Assembly (NCBI RefSeq): GCF_000259195.1
Contig: NZ_JH650762.1
Span: 30,601 to 64,566, forward strand
Direction of reading: 5' to 3'
Source: Pseudomonas donghuensis
GTDB taxonomy: Bacteria > Pseudomonadota > Gammaproteobacteria > Pseudomonadales > Pseudomonadaceae
DNA: 33,966 bases
A program made the translations under genes and the position numbers. The notes beneath the pieces are model-generated. The model was not told the DNA's origin. It did no database searches and saw nothing but the letters and a program-made list of their open reading frames with translations. This document shows, piece after piece, positions 1 to 8,659 of this stretch. Position 1 is the first letter of the stretch, and the number at the start of each line of letters is the position of its first letter.

Positions 1-2102
1 TTGGTGCTCAGTTCCAGGGTCCGAGGCGCCCCGGGGGTGATCAGGTCCACCGAGCCGTGGGCCGAGGCGTAGTAGTCGCGGTCAAAGACGTTACGCAGGC
101 GCAAGGCCATGTCCCACTTCGGCTGGTTGTACAGCAGTGCAGCGTCCACGGTGGTGTAGGACGGCATCACCACGACGTTGTCCAGCGCGGTGTAACGCTC
201 ATCCACATAGTTGGCGCCCATGCCCACACGCCAGTGCTCGGTCAACGAGCGTACCAGCCACAGGTTGGCGCTGGTGCGCGGGGTCAGGGTCGGGGTCTGG
301 CCTTCGTTGGCCACACCATTGGTGCGGTTGGTGGACTTGATGATTTCGGCATCGAGGAAGGCAAAGCCGCCATAGACTTGCCACTTGTCCGTCAGTTGCC
401 CGCTCACGGTCGCTTCGAAACCGTCGGTACGCTGCTCACCGGCCAGCACCAACTGCGCCGGGTTGGCCGGGTTGGTGGTTTTCATGTTGGTACGTTCCAG
501 GCGGAACAAGGCCGCGGTCACCGCCAGGCGGCTGTCGAGCAAGTCCCACTTGGCGCCGATTTCGTAGTTGGTGGTCTCTTCCGGTTCCAGGCCCTGGTTG
601 CCGGCACTGAGGGCGAAGACCTCCGACGACGGCTGGTAGGAACGGCTGACCGACACGTAGTAGGACTGGATCGCGTCCGGCTGGTAGACCAGGCCGATGC
701 GCGGGCTCCAGGTGGTGTCGGTGCGCGACAGCTCGGTGCCGCTCAGGTCGTCGGCGTACTCCTGGTCAAACACGTCGTAACGCACCCCGAGCAGGGCCTT
801 CCACTGCGGCGCCAGCTCAATCAGGTCCTGTACGTAGAAACCTGCGATGTCCTGGGTGGTGGTGCCCTTGGCGGTCTGGCGGTTGGCCTGGAACGGCACA
901 TCGACCAGGCCGTCACGGAACACCGGGACCTGGGCCACGTTGTTCTGGCTGAACACGCTCTGGTCCTTGACCTGCCGGCCGAGCTCCACACCGTACAACA
1001 GGTTGTGGTTCATGCCGGCCAGCAGCGCCTGCTGCTTGAGCTCGGTCTGGTTGAACCAGCCGTCTTCACTGCGTTGCACGTTGCCGCGGTTGAGCTTGAC
1101 CAGCAGTTCACCATTGGCGGCGGTGACGAAGCGGGTCGGGCTGGAGTCCGCCAAGGTGTTGTTGCGGTCCAGGTCGTAGTGGTAGTAACGGCTGGTATTG
1201 CTCAAGGTGAAGTTGTCATTGATCCGGTAGTCGACACCGGCGCTGAAGGAAAACACCTCGCTGCGGGCGTAATCGTCATCCGGGTCGGCGGCGCCGAAGC
1301 GCTTGTCGCGATCGACATCGACCGGGCGGTTGCCCAAGGCCGGAATGCCGAAGTCGATCAGGCGCTTGTCGTACAGGTAGGTCGCGCCCAGGTTCAATTC
1401 CAGGTCATCGGACAGCTTGAAATAGGCCGAGGGTGCCAGGGCCTTGCGGTCGATGTAGCCATCGTCACGGAAGGTGTCGCTGTCTTCCAGGGCGCCGGTC
1501 AGACGAAAGGCCTTATCACCCTGCTGCTGGTCGGCCCAGCCGGTATCGAACTGGGTACGGCGCTTGCCCTCGCTGTCGAAGCTGACGCCCACTTCCTGCA
1601 CCGGGCTGAAGGTGGGTTTCTTGCTCACGCTGTTGATCAGGCCGCCAGAGGAGCCGCGGCCATAGAGCACGGCCGCCGGGCCCTTGACCACCTCGACCCG
1701 CTCGACATTGGACAGATCGCGGTAATACAGGGCGTCGTCACGCATGCCATCGACATACATGTCGCCAATGGCACTGAAACCGCGAATCGTCACCTGGTCA
1801 CGCTGGCCGTCGCCGTTGGACAAGCCAATCCCCGGCACGTTCTTGAGCACGTCCTCCATCGACTGCGCGCCCTGATCCTTGATCACGCTCGCTGGCACGA
1901 CGTTGACGGTTTGCGGGATGTCACGCAGCGGCGCGTCGATTTTCAGAGCACTCCGGCTTTCGCTGGCCTTGTAGCTCTGTTCTTCATAGTTGCTGTTGAC
2001 CGAGGTTGCCGGAATAGCCAGGGGTTCGGCGTGCAGCGCTGGAGCGACCAGCACGCTGAGCACGGAGAGAGAGGCCGGGTGAATGCGCGAAAGAGCCACC
2101 AT
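1..2102 (-). CDS. TonB-dependent siderophore receptor (partial, C-terminus off the window)
   Basis: Outer-membrane receptor that would take up a ferric siderophore using TonB energy. The start is the ATG at 2102, with AAGGA just upstream, followed by a signal peptide ending ALHA/EP. Then come the plug features: DAPLRDIPQTVNVVP near residue 55, VPGIGLSNGDGQRDQVTIRGF, YVDGMRDDALYYRDLSNVER and VVKGPAAVLYGRGSSGGLIN. The frame is open for 700 codons to the window edge and ends in APRTLELST, which is where such receptors have their last barrel strand, so only a few residues are missing. The plug resembles the Fiu/PiuA catecholate-type receptors, but the ligand cannot be told. A Fur-like site upstream agrees with iron control. 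The antisense strand carries a long open frame that is only its shadow. Confidence 0.93.
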   Translation of the reverse strand, partial: MVALSRIHPASLSVLSVLVAPALHAEPLAIPATSVNSNYEEQSYKASESRSALKIDAPLRDIPQTVNVVPASVIKDQGAQSMEDVLKNVPGIGLSNGDGQRDQVTIRGFSAIGDMYVDGMRDDALYYRDLSNVERVEVVKGPAAVLYGRGSSGGLINSVSKKPTFSPVQEVGVSFDSEGKRRTQFDTGWADQQQGDKAFRLTGALEDSDTFRDDGYIDRKALAPSAYFKLSDDLELNLGATYLYDKRLIDFGIPALGNRPVDVDRDKRFGAADPDDDYARSEVFSFSAGVDYRINDNFTLSNTSRYYHYDLDRNNTLADSSPTRFVTAANGELLVKLNRGNVQRSEDGWFNQTELKQQALLAGMNHNLLYGVELGRQVKDQSVFSQNNVAQVPVFRDGLVDVPFQANRQTAKGTTTQDIAGFYVQDLIELAPQWKALLGVRYDVFDQEYADDLSGTELSRTDTTWSPRIGLVYQPDAIQSYYVSVSRSYQPSSEVFALSAGNQGLEPEETTNYEIGAKWDLLDSRLAVTAALFRLERTNMKTTNPANPAQLVLAGEQRTDGFEATVSGQLTDKWQVYGGFAFLDAEIIKSTNRTNGVANEGQTPTLTPRTSANLWLVRSLTEHWRVGMGANYVDERYTALDNVVVMPSYTTVDAALLYNQPKWDMALRLRNVFDRDYYASAHGSVDLITPGAPRTLELST

Positions 2103-2138
2103 GCGTTCCTTTTTTTGTAAGGATTGTAAAGAAGCGCA

Positions 2139-2151
2139 AATGGTAACGATT
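2139..2151 (-). promoter_or_regulatory. Fur-like box upstream of the TonB receptor
   Basis: AATGGTAACGATT matches the Fur core AATGATAATCATT at 10 of 13 positions. It lies 37-49 bp upstream of the receptor start, inside an AT-rich stretch. Iron repression is inferred from the site and from the gene it precedes. Confidence 0.45.
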
Positions 2152-2203
2152 TGTAATTGAGAACTAAATACTATTACGTTTTAAATATTTTGACGCCACG
2201 CAC

Positions 2204-2242
2204 AAAAAAGCCAGGCTGCCGTCCTTGACTGCAGCCTGGCTT
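2204..2242 (-). terminator. Rho-independent terminator after the copper operon
   Basis: On the minus strand, AAGCCAGGCTGC and GCAGCCTGGCTT form a 12-bp stem around an 11-nt loop, followed by a run of T. It sits just past the PCu(A)C stop codon and separates the copper operon from the TonB receptor gene, so the two are not one transcript. Confidence 0.85.
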
Positions 2243-2264
2243 GTTGTCGACCGCGTGGCGGCGA

Positions 2265-2738
2265 TCAATGCATGTGCTGGTGGCCCGACATGGCTTCAGC
2301 ATTCAGCGCCCGCACCGGCGCCTTGACTTCAATGGTCTGCTTGACGCCCTTGGCATCCTCGACCACCAGGGTCAGCGGTACCTGCTCGCCTTCCTTGAGC
2401 TGCTGGTTCAGTTGCATGAGCATCACGTGATAGCCGTTGGGGTCCAGGGTCACCGCCTTGCCGGCCGGCAGCGCGACGCTGTCGACCTCGCCCATCTTCA
2501 TCACGTCGTTGTCCATGGTCATCTGGTGCACCTGCACGATCTTGGCCACCGGCGAGGCCACGCTGATCAGCTTGCTGTCGGTGCTGGCGGTGAGGGTCAT
2601 GAAGGCACCGCTGGACTGCTGGTGCGCCACGGTGGCGCGTGCCCAGGCGTCGCTGACGGTGGTTTGCGCCACGGCCGGCAAGGCCAGGCCAATCAGGGCC
2701 AGCGCGGCCAGGGTACGTTTGACAGGGTTGCGAAGCAT
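2265..2738 (-). CDS. Periplasmic copper chaperone PCu(A)C
   Basis: Small periplasmic Cu(I) chaperone that hands copper to the CuA site of cytochrome oxidase, usually working with an SCO protein. The product has 157 residues. The signal peptide starts MLRNPVKRTLAALALIG and is cleaved after AVA. The copper motif is visible as VHQMTMDNDVMKMG followed about 20 residues later by GYHVMLM, i.e. the family pattern H-x-M ... H-x-M, and the tail is GHQHMH. The ATG at 2738 overlaps the stop of the SCO gene by one base (TTAATG arrangement) and has GGAGG upstream, so the two are translationally coupled. The upstream extension to 2777 lies in the SCO coding region and is unlikely to be used. Confidence 0.9.
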   Translation of the reverse strand: MLRNPVKRTLAALALIGLALPAVAQTTVSDAWARATVAHQQSSGAFMTLTASTDSKLISVASPVAKIVQVHQMTMDNDVMKMGEVDSVALPAGKAVTLDPNGYHVMLMQLNQQLKEGEQVPLTLVVEDAKGVKQTIEVKAPVRALNAEAMSGHQHMH

Positions 2739-3349
2739 TAACACACCTCCATGACAGTGAGCAGGTCTTCTGCGCACTCTTTTGCATTGAGCGAATGGGA
2801 CAGCCCCAGGCGCAACTGGCCGCGGGAATCGAAGACGTAGCTGGTCGAGGTGTGCGAGAGGGTATAGGTATCGCCGGCTGGCACCTTCTCATAGAACACA
2901 CCGAACTCCCGGGCTGCCGCCGCGGTTTCTTCGAGGGTGCCGGACAGCGCCACGAACGACGGATCGAAGGCCTTGACGTAGGCGTCGAGCACTTCGGGGG
3001 TATCGCGCTCGGGGTCGAGGCTGATGAACACCACCTGCAAGAAGCCTGCGTCACGGCCCATCAGCTTCTTGATCTGCGCTGCGCGCGCCAGGGTGGTCGG
3101 GCACACCGCCGGGCACTGGGTGAACCCGAAGAACACCATCGGCATCGAACCCCAGAAACTCGACAGGGTACGGACGTTGCCTTGGGTATCCTTGAGCTTG
3201 AACGAACGGCCGAGGATCTTGTTGCTCATGTCCTTGCCGTATTTGAAGTCCAGCGCGCCACCGGAACGGGGGTCGCAACCTGCAAGGGCGCCGAGGCCCA
3301 GCAGGCTGATCCCGGCAACAACCTGGCGCCGGGTCAGTAAATCAGTCAT
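2738..3349 (-). CDS. SCO1/SenC family copper-binding lipoprotein
   Basis: Thioredoxin-fold copper protein needed for assembly of the CuA centre of cytochrome c oxidase. The ATG at 3349 gives 203 residues and has AAGGATG upstream. The frame extends to 3523 but has no signal there. The N-terminus MTDLLTRRQVVAG, a hydrophobic stretch and the LAGC lipobox suggest a membrane-anchored lipoprotein, possibly exported by Tat. FGFTQCPAVCPTTL supplies the C-x3-C copper ligands, VVFISLDPERDTPEVL is the typical central strand, and the histidine ligand is probably in DTYTLSHTSTSYVFD. It is co-transcribed with the PCu(A)C gene directly downstream, the usual pairing. Confidence 0.9.
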   Translation of the reverse strand: MTDLLTRRQVVAGISLLGLGALAGCDPRSGGALDFKYGKDMSNKILGRSFKLKDTQGNVRTLSSFWGSMPMVFFGFTQCPAVCPTTLARAAQIKKLMGRDAGFLQVVFISLDPERDTPEVLDAYVKAFDPSFVALSGTLEETAAAAREFGVFYEKVPAGDTYTLSHTSTSYVFDSRGQLRLGLSHSLNAKECAEDLLTVMEVC

Positions 3350-3568
3350 GTAACCATCCTTTTGGGAAGGTGCCAGCCCCTGGATAGAGGGCATGTCGAG
3401 AAACCTTCGCATTTTGTCATGGCGGTGGACGCAGGTTCCAGCGCGCAGCGCCCCGTACGTCTGTATCCCAGTATTTACGGGGTGCGGCCTGTTGTCGCAG
3501 GCAGTGGCAAGAACACTCGGCAACGCCTGCCAGGTGGCGATCGCGGTGTTACTGGCAACGCTGGGCAG

Positions 3569-4012
3569 CTAGACACTGACAAACTCGAACTGGAGGTATC
3601 GCACCCCTTCGGGCGTTTCAATGGTTTGCACCTGTGCCCCCGCCGGCAGAACCTTTGGCCAGAAGCGCAGGCCGGCGAGGTTATCCGCCAAGACCGATAG
3701 CTCCCATCGGCCGCTGTGCAACGCGAACAACGCCTGCGCGGCGGCATGGCCAACCCCCGCCAAGCGATAGTCACTGGCGACATAGAACTCGGCCAATTCG
3801 TACTCCGTGAGCTCTTGCTGCTGGCGAACCAGGGCGAACCCTGCGATGTCGCCCTCAACCAGCAGCAGGTAGGCAAAACGCCCTGGCTCCTGCCAGTAGA
3901 GCGGTAAATAAGGGTATTCCCCTTCAACTCCGAGTTCGCGCAAATACCCCGGAAGCATCGCCTCAAAGTGGGCTTTTTCACTCTCAAGTGCGGGCTTTAT
4001 CTGAACCTTCAT
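3569..4012 (-). CDS. GNAT family N-acetyltransferase
   Basis: Predicted acetyl-CoA-dependent acetyltransferase of 147 residues; the substrate is unknown. The acetyl-CoA-binding motif A is visible as EFYVASDYRLAGVGHAAAQALF (residues about 91-112), with the R-x-x-G-x-G/A pattern in YRLAGVGHA. The preceding strand is DIAGFALVRQQ, and the C-terminal strand VRYLQFEFVSV is typical of small GNATs. It starts at ATG 4012 with a GGA about 11 nt upstream. It stands alone: 219 bp without a recognisable gene separates it from the SCO gene, and it is divergent from the aminopeptidase gene at 4118. Confidence 0.85.
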   Translation of the reverse strand: MKVQIKPALESEKAHFEAMLPGYLRELGVEGEYPYLPLYWQEPGRFAYLLLVEGDIAGFALVRQQQELTEYELAEFYVASDYRLAGVGHAAAQALFALHSGRWELSVLADNLAGLRFWPKVLPAGAQVQTIETPEGVRYLQFEFVSV

Positions 4013-4117
4013 GCTGCTAATTTCCTACATCAGTCACAAAACGGTACACATCCTGCTTACTGCGAGGCGACGCATCCTATGATGCGCCTTTCGTAACGAC
4101 ACATAAGGAAAAGTGCC

Positions 4118-6061
4118 GTGTTCAAACCGTTAGCAGTCGCTGTAAGCCTGGGTTGCGCAATGTTGTCGTCAGGCGCCAGCGCCTATGAGTATGGGGAGTT
4201 TGCCGGGCAGACCCTGGACCGTCTGATCAACGACTACCCCGGGCGTTACCGTGGTACCGCCAGTTTCGAAGGTGCTACCGCACTGATGCAATCGCAACTG
4301 GGCTTCGGCTACCAGACCCGCCGCCAGGACTTCACCTGGGCCGGCAACCGCAGCTCGCAGAACGTCATCGCTTCGGCCCCGGGCCAGAACAGCACTTACG
4401 TGGTGCTCGGCGCCCACTACGACACCTATTTCGGCCGCCCCACCCTGCAAGGCCTGGACGACAATGCCTCGGGCGCCGCGGTGCTCACCGAAATCGCCCG
4501 CAACCTCGACGGCGTGGCCCTGGAGAACGGCCTGGAAGTGGTCGGTTTTGGTGCCGAGGAAGAAGGCCTGCGCGGTTCGCGTGCCTATGTCGCGTCATTG
4601 AGCGACAGCCAGCGCGCCAACCTGCTGGGCATGATCAACCTCGACAGCCTGATCACCGGCGACAAGATGTACGCCCACGCCGCCAGCAACAGCGTCGCCA
4701 ACCCGGCCTTGGGTGCCTACCGCGACCAGTTGCTGCGCATCGCCCAGGAGATGAACATCCCGCTGTTCACCAACCCTGGCCTCAACCCCGAGTACCCGGC
4801 CGGCACCGGCTGCTGCAGCGACGGCGAAAGCTTCAAGGGCCTCAACGTACCGGTGCTGTTCATCGAGGCGACCAACTGGGAGCTGGGTGAGCTGGACGGC
4901 TACGAGCAGACCGGCAACCCGGCGATCCCCGGCGGCTCGACCTGGCACGACCCGGCCGAGGACAACCAGCAGGTGCTGACCCATGCTTTCGGCCAGGAGC
5001 GCATCGACCAGCGCCTGCGCGACTTCTCGCGGCTGCTGACCCGCCTGGTGCTGGAACTGACCAACGCCGACCTGCTCGCCTCCACGGCTTCCGGCGGGGC
5101 CATGGCGCGGCAGATGGAAGACCAGTTGCAACGCCAGCACCAGGCCCTGACCCGCCTGCATGACCGCCGATGGCTGAGCCTGCTGGATGCGTCACGGGCG
5201 GTCGGCAGTGTTGACGGTGAAGTGGGTGTCGAAGGCGAAGTCTCGCCCGACAGCGGTTTTGATGCGCCGGGCAACCCGGAGTCGAAACGGGTGGGGGTCT
5301 ATGGCGTCGCTGACTACCGCCTCAACGAAGCCCTGACCGTCGGTGCCAGCCTGAGCTTTCAGCGCAGCCGCGATTCGCTCGAGCATGGCGGACGCATCGA
5401 AGGCGATGCCTGGCAAGCCGGGCTGTTCGCCCTGCTCAACGACGGCGGCCCGCAATGGCTGGCCGGCGAGCTGAGCGCCGGGCACACCCGCTTCGATAGC
5501 AAGCGTTCGGTGTACATCCAGGCCAACAATGGCCCGGTGTTGCTCGACCAGCGCCTGAGCGGCGACACCTCGGCGTGGTTCTGGGGCGCACGGCTGGACG
5601 GCGGCTACGACTTCAGCTTCGGCGCCTTGAAAACCGGCCCGGTCGCCGGCCTGGACTACATGCATTACCGCATCGACGACTTCAGCGAAGACGACAACCT
5701 GCGCACCGCCCTGGGCTACGAGCAGCAGAACTACGACGCCCTCGAAGCCAGCCTCGGCTGGCGCCTGCATGGCAGCGTCGGCCTGGGCGCGAACATGGCC
5801 CTGCAACCCTACGCCAGCGTGCGCTGGGTGCGCGAGCTGGCCGATGGCCGCCTGGATGAAATCGCCCTGCCCAGCCATGCCGACGGCCGCGTGCGGGTGG
5901 CCGACATGGGCAGCGTCGACAAGGACTTTGGCCGTGCGCAATTGGGTGCGCAGTTGATGTTCACCGAGCAGTTGGGCGTGTTTGCCGAAGTGAACAGCCG
6001 CTTTGCCCATAGCGAGGGTAATCAGGCCGGCTACTCGCTGGGCGTGCAATGGCAGTTTTAA
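4118..6061 (+). CDS. M28-family zinc aminopeptidase with C-terminal autotransporter barrel
   Basis: Secreted or surface-anchored peptidase of 647 residues with a GTG start preceded by AAGGAAAA. The signal peptide ends SSGASA. The M28 zinc ligands are readable: HYD (H100, D102), the bridging Asp in GLDDNASG (D114/D115), GAEEEG (catalytic Glu and ligand near 147-148), NLDSL (D176) and STWHDPAEDN (H277). A CC pair at 232-233 probably forms a disulfide near the active site. Residues about 320-370 look like a linker helix. From about 390 to the end, alternating strands such as GVYGVADYRLNEALTVGASLSF end in the aromatic terminus LGVQWQF, typical of an autotransporter translocator. The two halves together suggest a type V-secreted aminopeptidase retained on the cell surface. 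Confidence 0.9.
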   Translation: MFKPLAVAVSLGCAMLSSGASAYEYGEFAGQTLDRLINDYPGRYRGTASFEGATALMQSQLGFGYQTRRQDFTWAGNRSSQNVIASAPGQNSTYVVLGAHYDTYFGRPTLQGLDDNASGAAVLTEIARNLDGVALENGLEVVGFGAEEEGLRGSRAYVASLSDSQRANLLGMINLDSLITGDKMYAHAASNSVANPALGAYRDQLLRIAQEMNIPLFTNPGLNPEYPAGTGCCSDGESFKGLNVPVLFIEATNWELGELDGYEQTGNPAIPGGSTWHDPAEDNQQVLTHAFGQERIDQRLRDFSRLLTRLVLELTNADLLASTASGGAMARQMEDQLQRQHQALTRLHDRRWLSLLDASRAVGSVDGEVGVEGEVSPDSGFDAPGNPESKRVGVYGVADYRLNEALTVGASLSFQRSRDSLEHGGRIEGDAWQAGLFALLNDGGPQWLAGELSAGHTRFDSKRSVYIQANNGPVLLDQRLSGDTSAWFWGARLDGGYDFSFGALKTGPVAGLDYMHYRIDDFSEDDNLRTALGYEQQNYDALEASLGWRLHGSVGLGANMALQPYASVRWVRELADGRLDEIALPSHADGRVRVADMGSVDKDFGRAQLGAQLMFTEQLGVFAEVNSRFAHSEGNQAGYSLGVQWQF

Positions 6062-6063
6062 CC

Positions 6064-6138
6064 CTGTAGGAGCGGGCTTGCCCCGCGATAGCGGTCTGTC
6101 AGTCATATCGCAATCGCGGGGCAAGCCCGCTCCCACAG
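6064..6138. repeat. REP doublet (inverted pair)
   Basis: Two facing copies of the Pseudomonas REP core, at 6064-6089 and 6113-6138, with arms GGAGCGGGCTTGCCCCGCGAT and its inverse, around a 23-nt centre. It lies three bases after the aminopeptidase stop and can fold into a long hairpin that may end or protect the mRNA. Confidence 0.9.
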
Positions 6139-6259
6139 GAATAAAAGGATATAAAAATAACAAAACAATCTAACAATTTGGAATAAACAAATTGAAGGGC
6201 CTGCGCGGGCTCCTTATATTTTCGGGCATGCCTTGCCCTTGAATCCCAGGAGTCCGCCC

Positions 6260-7240
6260 ATGTCGCACACCCCCCATTCCCCTTTGCGCCGCTTGCTCAC
6301 CGGCGGCCTGTTTGCCACCTTTGCCGCGCTGCTACTGCCCGGCTCGCTGGCCCATGCCGAACCGAGCAAGACCCTGCGCATCGGCTACCAGAAGTTCAAC
6401 AGCATCAACATTCTCAAAGGCAGCGGCGCCCTGGAAAAAGCCCTGGCACCGCAAGGGGTGAGCGTCAGCTGGTACGAATTTGCCGCCGGCCCACAACTGC
6501 TCGAAGCCTTGAGCACCGGCGCCATCGACCTTGGCCACGCCGCCGACGCGCCCTCGGTGTTCGCCCAGGCCGCCGGCAAACCGGTGGTCTACCTGGCCGC
6601 CGAACAGCCCTACCCCAAAGGCATCGGCCTGGTGGTGCGCGAGCAGGACAAGATCGCCAGCGTCGCCGCCCTCAAGGGCCAGCGCGTGGCCACCGGCCGC
6701 GGCTGGAACGCCCAGTACCTGCTGGCCGTGGCCCTGCAGGACGCCGGCCTGAGCTACAAGGACATCACCCCGGCCTACGTCAACAACGCCGCCGACGCCG
6801 TGGCCGCACTGCAGTCGGGTAGCGTCCAGGCCGTGACCCTGTGGGACCCCTTCCTCGCCGCCGCGGAAAAACAACCGGGCCTGAAGAACCTGCGTGACGG
6901 CAGCGGGCTGTCCAACAACCGCACCTTCTACCTGTCGTCGGCGGCCTTTGCCGACAACAACCGCGCGCTGCTGAAAACCTTCTTCAGCGAGCTGGCCAAG
7001 GTCAGCAGCTGGGCCAACCAGCAGCCCGACGAAGTCGCCGCCCTGCTGGCGCCGCAACTGGGTATCGGCGCCGACGTGCTGCAGGTGGCCAGCGAGCGGC
7101 GCAACTACAACGCCGTGGCCATCGACGCGCAGATCACCGCCGAGCAGCAGAAGCTTGCCGACACCTTCCAGGGCCTGGGCCTGATCCCCAAGCCGCTGAA
7201 GGTGGCCGACGCGGTCTACCCGGTGTCGGTCCTGCCTTGA
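6260..7240 (+). CDS. Aliphatic-sulfonate-type ABC substrate-binding protein (SsuA/TauA-like)
   Basis: Periplasmic binding protein of the NMT1/SsuA type that would capture an organosulfur compound for an ABC importer. The ATG at 6260 has CAGGAG upstream and gives 326 residues; the frame opens at 6233 but lacks a better site. The signal peptide ends in AHA/EP. The mature start TLRIGYQKFNSINILKGSGALEKAL is the usual first strand and helix of this family, followed by EALSTGAIDLGHAADAPSVFAQAAG and VTLWDPFLAAAE. No permease or ATPase gene follows; instead a flavin monooxygenase starts 9 bp downstream. The AT-rich leader at 6150-6200 could hold a CysB-type activator site, but no clear motif was found. 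Confidence 0.85.
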   Translation: MSHTPHSPLRRLLTGGLFATFAALLLPGSLAHAEPSKTLRIGYQKFNSINILKGSGALEKALAPQGVSVSWYEFAAGPQLLEALSTGAIDLGHAADAPSVFAQAAGKPVVYLAAEQPYPKGIGLVVREQDKIASVAALKGQRVATGRGWNAQYLLAVALQDAGLSYKDITPAYVNNAADAVAALQSGSVQAVTLWDPFLAAAEKQPGLKNLRDGSGLSNNRTFYLSSAAFADNNRALLKTFFSELAKVSSWANQQPDEVAALLAPQLGIGADVLQVASERRNYNAVAIDAQITAEQQKLADTFQGLGLIPKPLKVADAVYPVSVLP

Positions 7241-7249
7241 GTACAGCCC

Positions 7250-8611
7250 ATGTCCAAGACCATCCGCTTCAACGCCTTCAGCATGAACGCCGCCACCCAC
7301 CAGTCCCCCGGGCTGTGGCGCCATCCGCGCAACACCAGCGTCGATTTCAATCGCCTGGACTACTGGACCGACCTTGCCCGCCTGCTCGAACGCGGGCTGT
7401 TCGATGCGCTGTTCATCGCCGATGTGCTGGGCATCTATGACGTGTACCAGGGCAGCGCCGACGGTGCCCTGCGCGGCGGCGTGCAGGTGCCGGTCAACGA
7501 CCCGCTGCTGATCGTCCCGGCCATGGCCGGGGTCACCGAGCACCTGGGTTTTGGCGTGACCTTTTCACTGAGCTACGAGCACCCCTACCCCTTCGCCCGG
7601 CGCATGTCCACGCTCGATCACCTGAGCGCCGGCCGGGTGGGCTGGAACATCGTCACCGGCTACCTCGACAGCGCCGCGCGCAACCTCGGCCTGGCCCGGC
7701 AACTGGGCCACGACGAGCGCTATGAGCTGGCCGAAGAATACCTGCAGGTGCTGTACAAGCTCTGGGAAAAAAGCTGGGACGACGATGCGCTGGTGCAGGA
7801 TCGCGCCAGCGGCCAGTTCCTCGACCCGGCCCGGGTGCACCCGATCAACCACCAGGGCGAGCACTTCCAGGTGCCCGGCATTCACCTCAGCCAGCCCTCG
7901 CCGCAGCGCACGCCGGTACTGTTCCAGGCCGGCGCTTCGCCACGGGGCCTGCGCTTTGCCGCCGATCATGCCGAATGCGTGTTCATCAGCGCCCCCACGC
8001 AAACGGCGCTGAGCGGCTATGTCGAGGCGATTCGCAAGGCCAGCCGTGAAGCCGGGCGGCCTGAACAGGACGTGCTGATCTACGCCCAGGCCCTGTTGAT
8101 TGTTGGCGAAGATCGCCAGGCTGCCGAAGCCAAACTGCAGGAGTACCGCCAGTACGTGGACGTCGAGGCGGCGCTGACCCTGCTGTCGGGCTGGACCGGC
8201 ATCGATTTCGCAGGCGTCGACCCCGATTCGTTGATCGAATACATCGACAACGACGCCGGCCGCACCGCCCTGGCGGTGTTCACCAAGGCCGACCCGAAGC
8301 GGCGCTGGACCGTGCGCGAAGCCGCCGAGTTCGTCAGCCTCGGCGGCCGTGGCCCGGTCTTGCTCGGCTCGCCCGCGCACATTGCCGACCAGTTGGAAGA
8401 CTGGCTCGACAGCACCGGTATCGACGGTTTCAACCTCACCTATGCAGTGGTACCGGACGACCTGCAAGCGGTGGTCGAGCAGGTGGTGCCCGAGCTGCAG
8501 CGCCGTGGCCGCTACCGCACTGCGTATGAGGACGGCACCTTGCGCCACAAGCTGTTTGGCCGCGGTGACCGCTTGGCGCCCGAGCACAAGGGCCGGCTCG
8601 TCCAGATTTGA
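7250..8611 (+). CDS. FMNH2-dependent monooxygenase, NtaA/SnaA/DszA family
   Basis: Bacterial-luciferase-like oxygenase of 453 residues, expected to use reduced flavin from a separate reductase. Family signs are the N-terminal strand IRFNAFSMNAATHQSPGLWRHP, LFDALFIADVLGIYDVYQGS, YEHPYPFARRMSTLDHLSAGRVGWNIVTG and the late segment GGRGPVLLGSPAHIADQLEDW. This family oxidises nitrilotriacetate, dibenzothiophene sulfone and related compounds. The directly preceding sulfonate-type binding protein (9-bp gap) suggests an organosulfur substrate that is taken up and then cleaved for sulfur. The ribosome binding site is weak (GAGTACAG), so translation may depend on the upstream gene. Confidence 0.88.
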   Translation: MSKTIRFNAFSMNAATHQSPGLWRHPRNTSVDFNRLDYWTDLARLLERGLFDALFIADVLGIYDVYQGSADGALRGGVQVPVNDPLLIVPAMAGVTEHLGFGVTFSLSYEHPYPFARRMSTLDHLSAGRVGWNIVTGYLDSAARNLGLARQLGHDERYELAEEYLQVLYKLWEKSWDDDALVQDRASGQFLDPARVHPINHQGEHFQVPGIHLSQPSPQRTPVLFQAGASPRGLRFAADHAECVFISAPTQTALSGYVEAIRKASREAGRPEQDVLIYAQALLIVGEDRQAAEAKLQEYRQYVDVEAALTLLSGWTGIDFAGVDPDSLIEYIDNDAGRTALAVFTKADPKRRWTVREAAEFVSLGGRGPVLLGSPAHIADQLEDWLDSTGIDGFNLTYAVVPDDLQAVVEQVVPELQRRGRYRTAYEDGTLRHKLFGRGDRLAPEHKGRLVQI

Positions 8612-8659
8612 TGCCAGGCACTATGCTCTGAACAGTCGCCCAGCCGCTGGAGCCTGTTC

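Noticed and set aside
57..2120. Open frame of 687 codons on the plus strand
   Set aside because: Antisense shadow of the TonB receptor in GC-rich DNA; its translation shows no family features while the minus strand reads a perfect receptor.
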